Below are positions 32,990-37,345 of a DNA stretch of 37,345 bases, in pieces (positions within the stretch are counted from its first letter, which is position 1; each line of letters starts with the position of its first letter). Source of the stretch: Rubripirellula sp. (lineage in GTDB: Bacteria; Planctomycetota; Planctomycetia; Pirellulales; Pirellulaceae); the NCBI GenBank assembly GCA_029213145.1, contig JARGNK010000050.1, positions 5,000 through 42,344 of the forward strand. Direction: 5' to 3'. The notes under the pieces are model-generated. The model saw nothing but the letters and a program-made list of their open reading frames with translations. It made no database searches and was not told the origin of the DNA. The translations under genes and the position numbers were made by a program.

Positions 32990-35488
32990 TCATCGGGTGG
33001 ATTCACGGAACAGCGGGCTGTCGATGACGGCGGCGATGGTCGCGACGATGCGATAGTCGTGATCGGCGGACTTTGCAACAATCTTCTCGATCTCTGAGTA
33101 GTCGTCAGGTTCCTCCCCGTTGGCATAAGTGAGTAGTTTGGTGATGAAACATCGGACGAAGCGGTCGCGGTTCGCATTCGTCTGCATGAGCTGACGAAAT
33201 TCCACGACGTCGTGATACTCGTCACCACTCAGGAAACCGGCTGATGCATCGATTGGGGTTCCCACCTGCGCAACTTGATTCTTCCGATTCAGTTGCCTTT
33301 CGGCAGCGGCAGAACGGTTGTCGTAGGTGTCTCGCCAGGCGCCCATCGGGTCAAAGTTCTCAAAGGCCCAGCCGAACGGATCGATTCTCTGATGGCACGC
33401 GGCACAGTTACTGTCAGATCGATGGGTTTCGAGGACTTCCTTGATTGTTCTGGCAGAACGGATGTCCGGTTCTTCGATCTTGACATCCGCCGGCGGTGGC
33501 GACGGATGGATCGCAAGGAAGTTCTCCATCACATAGATCGCCCGATGAATTGGCGACGTCCCGAGGCTGTCGGCGGTGACCGTGAGGAACCCGCCCATCC
33601 CGAGCAGTCCGCCGCGTCGACCGTCGGTAAAGGCGTATTTGCGAAACTGTGAGTCCTGAGGAACGTCGTCGAGACCATAGACCACACCAAGGTCGGCGTT
33701 GATGAAGCTGTAGTCCGCGGTAATGAACTCCGCCACCGGCACGTCTTCATCCACGGCGTAGCGAAAGAACATCAGAGCTTCTTTGATCATGTCTTCACTG
33801 ATCCGCTTGCGGTGGTACAGGGGATAGCGATCCGGGTCAGGAGCCATGAAGTTGATGTCGTTGAGCCTTAGCCAAGCGTACGGAAACGACTTCAGAAACG
33901 GTTCACACCGCGACGCGTTCAATCGCTGCCGCACTTCCGCCTGAACACCTTCGAATGAGTCAAGTTGCCCTGCTGCGACCGCTTCGCGGAGGTCGGCATC
34001 GGGAAGCGTACTCTGCAGAAAGTAGCTGAACTTCGCGGCGAAACGCTGTTGCGGCGTGAGATCGTCGGTATTGAGCAGCAGAAACGGCGGCGAGGCGAGG
34101 ATTGCGACGATGCCTTCCTTGAGAGCCGCAGCATCTCCCAGGCTTTGCTGTTTCGACTGCACGAGTTGCACGATTCGATCGAGCTCGCCGTCACGAACTT
34201 CGCGCCGCCAGGCCCTCTCGGCGATCGGTCGCAGAATCGCCACAGCGTCTTCTGCGGCGGGATTGTTGCCAAGCAAAACGATCTGCCGTCGTGGAGGCCA
34301 GGATTCGAAGAACGGACCTTCCACGGAGCCCTTCAGGATCCGTGGCCTTGGACCACGCCAGTAATCGACCCAGTGGTGCCAGCTTTCCGGCCTGAGTACC
34401 CGGCGTCCAGGTTTGGTTACAATCGCTGCTGCAACTCTTTCGTAAAGTGCCGGTTCGTGCTCCTTAATGTACTCGCCAGCAATCGCGTTTTGGAATTTGA
34501 AATTGCCATTGCCTCGCAGTGTGAGTCCGTCCGTCGGATATCGGAGCCGCAGTCGTGTCCCTGCTGCGAGCCACTCCTTCAATTCGATCTTCGTCACTTG
34601 ATTGTCGGGGAGGTCATAAGTCCGTTCGCGGTTCCCCATCACGACAGTCAACCGGATTGGATCGTCATCGAATATGCCGGTCTTCTCCGTTTGGTACAGT
34701 CCGCGGTCCAGCCCGGTACAGTGGAGGGAGATCTTGTACCACCCCGTAGTTGGCACGACTGGAAGTTCTTCGAAGTAGGCCAACTCTTTGGGATCACGGA
34801 AATCGAATCCTTCGGTATTCCCTCGTCGCTCGGGGCGCTTGATGTTCTGACTGGTATGAGCGGACAGTATTTCTGTGGGCTCGATCTCATACAGTGCGGG
34901 TGTCGGTTGTTCTCCGGAGAGGATCGTGGCTTCCATGATCCGCCGTAGTGATTCTATGTATTGCTCGAGGTGAAAGTTGCTGAAGCCAAGCGTCTCGCCG
35001 TGCGTATCAAAACCTTCGTGCAGCGAATCTCCAATCAGGTTGTCCGTCGGCTGATGCGTCCCGACATCTTCGATCAGCAGGACTTCGCGGACGCTGTTCT
35101 CAAACTCCCGATTGTTGAGTCGCCTCGGCGGAATGCGATAGAAATGCTCCGACTGCTCTGCATAGTGTTGCACCTGATCAGCAAGAAATTGAACCATTTG
35201 TCGGCGGTCGGCAGACGTGACCTGACCCTTTTTCGCTGGAGGCATTTCACCGGCTTTCACGCGATCGAGACTCGCCGTCCACAGATCCACGTTCTCCTTC
35301 GTGGGATGCTTTCCCAGATCCCAAATACTGAAGTCACCCTTTGGTTCTGCACCGCTGTGGCATTTGACGCAGTGCATCTTGACCAGAGCTTGGTCGGCGA
35401 CCGATGCGCGGACTGAGCAGAGGATGGTCAACACCAGTAAGCACAGGCGGACGTTGTGCCGGGACGTGGACGGAGCGGGCAGATTCAT
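32990..35488 (-). CDS. DUF1592-family planctomycete cytochrome c protein
   Basis: The 832-residue protein starts at ATG 35,488 (a TTG two codons upstream is possible). Residues 12-31 are a hydrophobic signal segment. CVKCH at 40-44 is a c-type haem site in a planctomycete cytochrome C domain with EMPPAKK near 95. Then come DUF1587 (NNREFENSVREVLLIED), DUF1595 (RRIAxxxW-type region before FLLL), DUF1592 (FAAKFSYFLQSTLPDADL), DUF1588 (RRGGLLGMGGFLTVTA) and DUF1585. A second CxxCH, CAACH, sits at 695-699 in the usual NCAACHQRIDPFGWAFENFD context. These proteins are exported; their role is unknown, perhaps redox or polysaccharide-related. It lies 46 bp downstream of the DUF1552 gene and probably shares its transcript. 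Confidence 0.92.
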   Translation of the reverse strand: MNLPAPSTSRHNVRLCLLVLTILCSVRASVADQALVKMHCVKCHSGAEPKGDFSIWDLGKHPTKENVDLWTASLDRVKAGEMPPAKKGQVTSADRRQMVQFLADQVQHYAEQSEHFYRIPPRRLNNREFENSVREVLLIEDVGTHQPTDNLIGDSLHEGFDTHGETLGFSNFHLEQYIESLRRIMEATILSGEQPTPALYEIEPTEILSAHTSQNIKRPERRGNTEGFDFRDPKELAYFEELPVVPTTGWYKISLHCTGLDRGLYQTEKTGIFDDDPIRLTVVMGNRERTYDLPDNQVTKIELKEWLAAGTRLRLRYPTDGLTLRGNGNFKFQNAIAGEYIKEHEPALYERVAAAIVTKPGRRVLRPESWHHWVDYWRGPRPRILKGSVEGPFFESWPPRRQIVLLGNNPAAEDAVAILRPIAERAWRREVRDGELDRIVQLVQSKQQSLGDAAALKEGIVAILASPPFLLLNTDDLTPQQRFAAKFSYFLQSTLPDADLREAVAAGQLDSFEGVQAEVRQRLNASRCEPFLKSFPYAWLRLNDINFMAPDPDRYPLYHRKRISEDMIKEALMFFRYAVDEDVPVAEFITADYSFINADLGVVYGLDDVPQDSQFRKYAFTDGRRGGLLGMGGFLTVTADSLGTSPIHRAIYVMENFLAIHPSPPPADVKIEEPDIRSARTIKEVLETHRSDSNCAACHQRIDPFGWAFENFDPMGAWRDTYDNRSAAAERQLNRKNQVAQVGTPIDASAGFLSGDEYHDVVEFRQLMQTNANRDRFVRCFITKLLTYANGEEPDDYSEIEKIVAKSADHDYRIVATIAAVIDSPLFRESTR

Positions 35489-35534
35489 GAACAAATCCGG
35501 TATGAAAGCCTTAGTATTTGCGTCTTGAGCGGTT

Positions 35535-36794
35535 TCAGGCTGAGTTCAACTCGAACGCCCCGGTGCTGGTGTTGAACGAGTCGCGTTCGATTCCGAACCG
35601 CTGCATCAAAGTAACGTACAGGTTGCACAGCGGCATGTTGCTGCCGCTGTTATCGCGGGCATCGACGTGACCACGATGCTTGAACCCGCCACCGGTCACG
35701 AAGATGGGGAGATTCCGGTTCGAGTGCGTGCCGCCGTAACCCATTCCGCTGCCGAACAGCACGATGGTGTGGTCAAGCATGCTCCCCTCGGCATTGGGTT
35801 CCTGGATGTAATCAAGTTTCTTCAGGAACCTTGCCAATCGTGCAATCTGAAAGGATTCAATGGACACCAGCTCTTTGACAAGATCTTCTCCACGACCATT
35901 ATGAGTGCAACCGTGGTAACTGCGATTCACTCCGTCGATGTCTGTGTAGTTCAGTTCGGCCGGAAATTCAACGCTTGCCACGCGAGTCAGGTCGGTCTCA
36001 AAGGCATAGGCGATCATGTCAAAGATCGCGTCGTACCGTTTTGCAATCGTCGTCTCACCAACGAAGTGCTCGGAGATGTCAAACGTGGGCTTGTCTCGGT
36101 CCAGCCATGTCGTTCGGTCAGCAAGAGAGCGTTCCAGTTCTCGAATCGACGTCTGAAATTGATCGAGCCGATCACGATCGAGACGACTTGCGTGCTGAAA
36201 TGCGTTCTCAAACTGACTGCCCACAGTATCAAGGATGCTTGCGTTTCGATCCAACATCTGCCGCCGCTGCGTTTTCTCTTGCGGCGTGAGATTGAGAAAC
36301 AGATGGTTGAAGAGTTCCTGCGGATCAGTGATCGGCATCTTCTCGACGCCGTTAGCAGTCCAGCTCATCCGGATTCCTGAGTCGAGAGCAGCCCCCACCG
36401 ACGAATAACGGACCTGGCTGCCGATGTGCCGAGCAAACAACTGATCGAGCGACATATTTTTCTCTGGAAATGCTTGTGCGTCCGTCGGCAGCACACCACT
36501 GAGGAACGAAATCTCCCGCCCATGCCCGCTAACCATGTTGTGGTCAGTATGCGAGATGATCGTCAAGCGATCCTTTAGCCACTCCAGCGGCTGTAGCGTG
36601 GGAGAGATCGTAAAATTTTTCCCAAAGTCCGTTGGAAAAAAATGTTCCGGATGCATCCCGAATGGGTTGCCAACCACCAGAAAGCGCATGCGCGTTGCTG
36701 TCGGTGCAGGTGCGGCACTTGAAAGCGAGTCCAGTAACGGCAACGCAAGCGTACCTCCAGCGCCCTTGAGAAGCATGCGTCGATTTGAGTTCAT
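35535..36794 (-). CDS. DUF1552 protein with Tat-type signal
   Basis: The 419-residue product starts at ATG 36,794 with NRRMLLKGAGGTLALPLLD, a twin-arginine (RRxxLKG) signal, and follows the DUF1552 pattern throughout. Typical parts are MRFLVVGNPFGMHPEHFFP, WLKDRLTIISHTDHN, GHGREISFLSG, SYHGCTHNGRGED and the C-terminal HTIVLFGSGMGYG with NLPIFVTGGG. The length is normal for the family. Its biochemical function is unknown. DUF1552 and DUF1592 genes almost always travel together in planctomycetes. Here the DUF1552 gene comes first; the order I remember as common is the reverse. No strong ribosome binding site is visible (GGTGATGG stands close before the ATG). Confidence 0.92.
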   Translation of the reverse strand: MNSNRRMLLKGAGGTLALPLLDSLSSAAPAPTATRMRFLVVGNPFGMHPEHFFPTDFGKNFTISPTLQPLEWLKDRLTIISHTDHNMVSGHGREISFLSGVLPTDAQAFPEKNMSLDQLFARHIGSQVRYSSVGAALDSGIRMSWTANGVEKMPITDPQELFNHLFLNLTPQEKTQRRQMLDRNASILDTVGSQFENAFQHASRLDRDRLDQFQTSIRELERSLADRTTWLDRDKPTFDISEHFVGETTIAKRYDAIFDMIAYAFETDLTRVASVEFPAELNYTDIDGVNRSYHGCTHNGRGEDLVKELVSIESFQIARLARFLKKLDYIQEPNAEGSMLDHTIVLFGSGMGYGGTHSNRNLPIFVTGGGFKHRGHVDARDNSGSNMPLCNLYVTLMQRFGIERDSFNTSTGAFELNSA

Positions 36795-37158
36795 TCCATC
36801 ACCATTGGGTTAATTGATGTTCAATTTGACGCGCTATCTCGCCGCTTCGGGATAGGAGTCACTGGCAAACATGTGCGTCGAACCGGACGATGCCTTTCAT
36901 TACTGCCTAGTCAGGCGAACGAGGATCCGTGTGACTTACCATTCTCCGGCTTGAGCCCCCGCATTGATCTTCGGTCCGATGTGCGAGCAACCTTTTGCAC
37001 CTCCGATTTCAGGACGTAACATGGACCGAATAACCCTAAAAAGAGGGGTGAAATGGCACAGGCAATGTCTTGTGTGTATCAAGTGTGCAGTGTTGAGGCG
37101 TGTACGTTTGCATTATCTGTCTCAGCTCGAATCCTATTCGGTCCCCGTGATATCGCAA
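36795..37158. other. Upstream spacer of the DUF1552 gene
   Basis: About 360 bp without a supportable gene. It should contain the promoter of the DUF1552/DUF1592 unit, but no convincing -35/-10 pair or operator was found. CGGTCC, GGACCG and CGGTCC recur at roughly 36,973, 37,023 and 37,139, which could be chance. A short open frame at 36,964-37,176 has no recognisable features and runs into the repeat. Confidence 0.4.
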
Positions 37159-37345
37159 GCGAGACCCTCGCCATAATTCTCGGTCAGCAAAAAACGGTTG
37201 GAATATAACACCGAAATAGAGCTGGTTCGAAGAGGGTTGCGTTGGGCGTGCTTCCTCCGGTCACATCCCGACCACGCACCATGAGTTCACTCTCAACGGT
37301 GGTTTTGTCACGGTTCAAAAAGGTGCGTCTTAACGTGCTTTGTGG
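37159..37345 (+). repeat. Dispersed intergenic repeat (A module), copy 3, cut by window edge
   Basis: This copy aligns with the A modules at 29,324 and 32,568 from ACCCTCGCC through GGTTCGAAGAGGGTTGC, GGGCGTGCTTCCTCCGGTCA and CTCTCAACGGTGGT to the end of the window at AACGTGCTTTGTGG. The hairpin is weaker here (CACC...GGTG with an inner TGAG...CTCA alternative). Whether a B module follows cannot be seen. Confidence 0.8.

Noticed and set aside
33965..34948. 327-codon open frame on the plus strand
   Set aside because: It is antisense to the well-supported DUF1592 gene, has no recognisable domain, and follows from the codon bias of the real gene.
35667..36380. 237-codon plus-strand open frame
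   Set aside because: It is antisense to the DUF1552 gene, and its product has no family features.
29324..37345. A modules as tRNA or known structured RNA genes
   Set aside because: No cloverleaf, T-loop-like GGTTCGA in the right context, or CCA end could be built; the GGTTCGAAGAGG match to a T-arm is isolated.

Overview
The window looks like a piece of a planctomycete chromosome (Pirellulaceae, Rhodopirellula-like). Four things point there: paired DUF1552 and DUF1592-type cytochrome genes, proteins carrying an N-terminal LExRxxLA ('LEPR-XLL') motif, a J-like/zinc-ribbon/SUMF1 protein beginning with the planctomycete DPYxxWLGIP signature, and gene-poor spacers full of decayed insertion sequences. 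This assignment rests on recognised families, not on a database search.

Layout. Positions 1-24,625 (minus strand) are one uninterrupted reading frame of 8,208 codons that runs off the left edge. It encodes the N-terminal part of a giant secreted, repeat-built filamentous adhesin, and the in-window part ends in RTX-like GGxGxD repeats. The frame was checked at seven places between 24,625 and 17 and is the same throughout. Upstream of it are a strong leader hairpin and a decayed IS3 orfA. A divergent second LEPR-type gene (25,447-26,448, plus) follows; its basic N-terminus appears detached by a one-base frameshift in a run of six A.

26.5-29.2 kb is a mobile-element graveyard: a twice-frameshifted rve/DDE transposase, half of a dispersed intergenic repeat, and the 5' part of a probable group II intron with the stub of its maturase gene. 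These lie next to an apparently intact ParD/ParE-type toxin-antitoxin pair. 29.8-32.25 kb holds a membrane protein with a J-like region, a zinc ribbon and two SUMF1-type domains, whose expected start codon is followed by an in-frame stop at codon 6. A terminator, an IS256-family transposase stub and a full copy of the dispersed repeat separate it from a convergent two-gene unit (DUF1552, then the DUF1592 cytochrome; 36,794 to 32,990, minus). A third repeat copy runs off the right edge.

How it fits together. The left two thirds serve the cell surface. The right third holds the exported DUF1552/DUF1592 pair that is very common in planctomycetes and of uncertain function. The middle is a decay and rearrangement zone. 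No rRNA, tRNA or CRISPR array was seen. The best candidates for something undescribed are the modular A/B intergenic repeat with conserved hairpins, the cassette architecture of the giant protein, and the two genes whose signature N-termini are interrupted.
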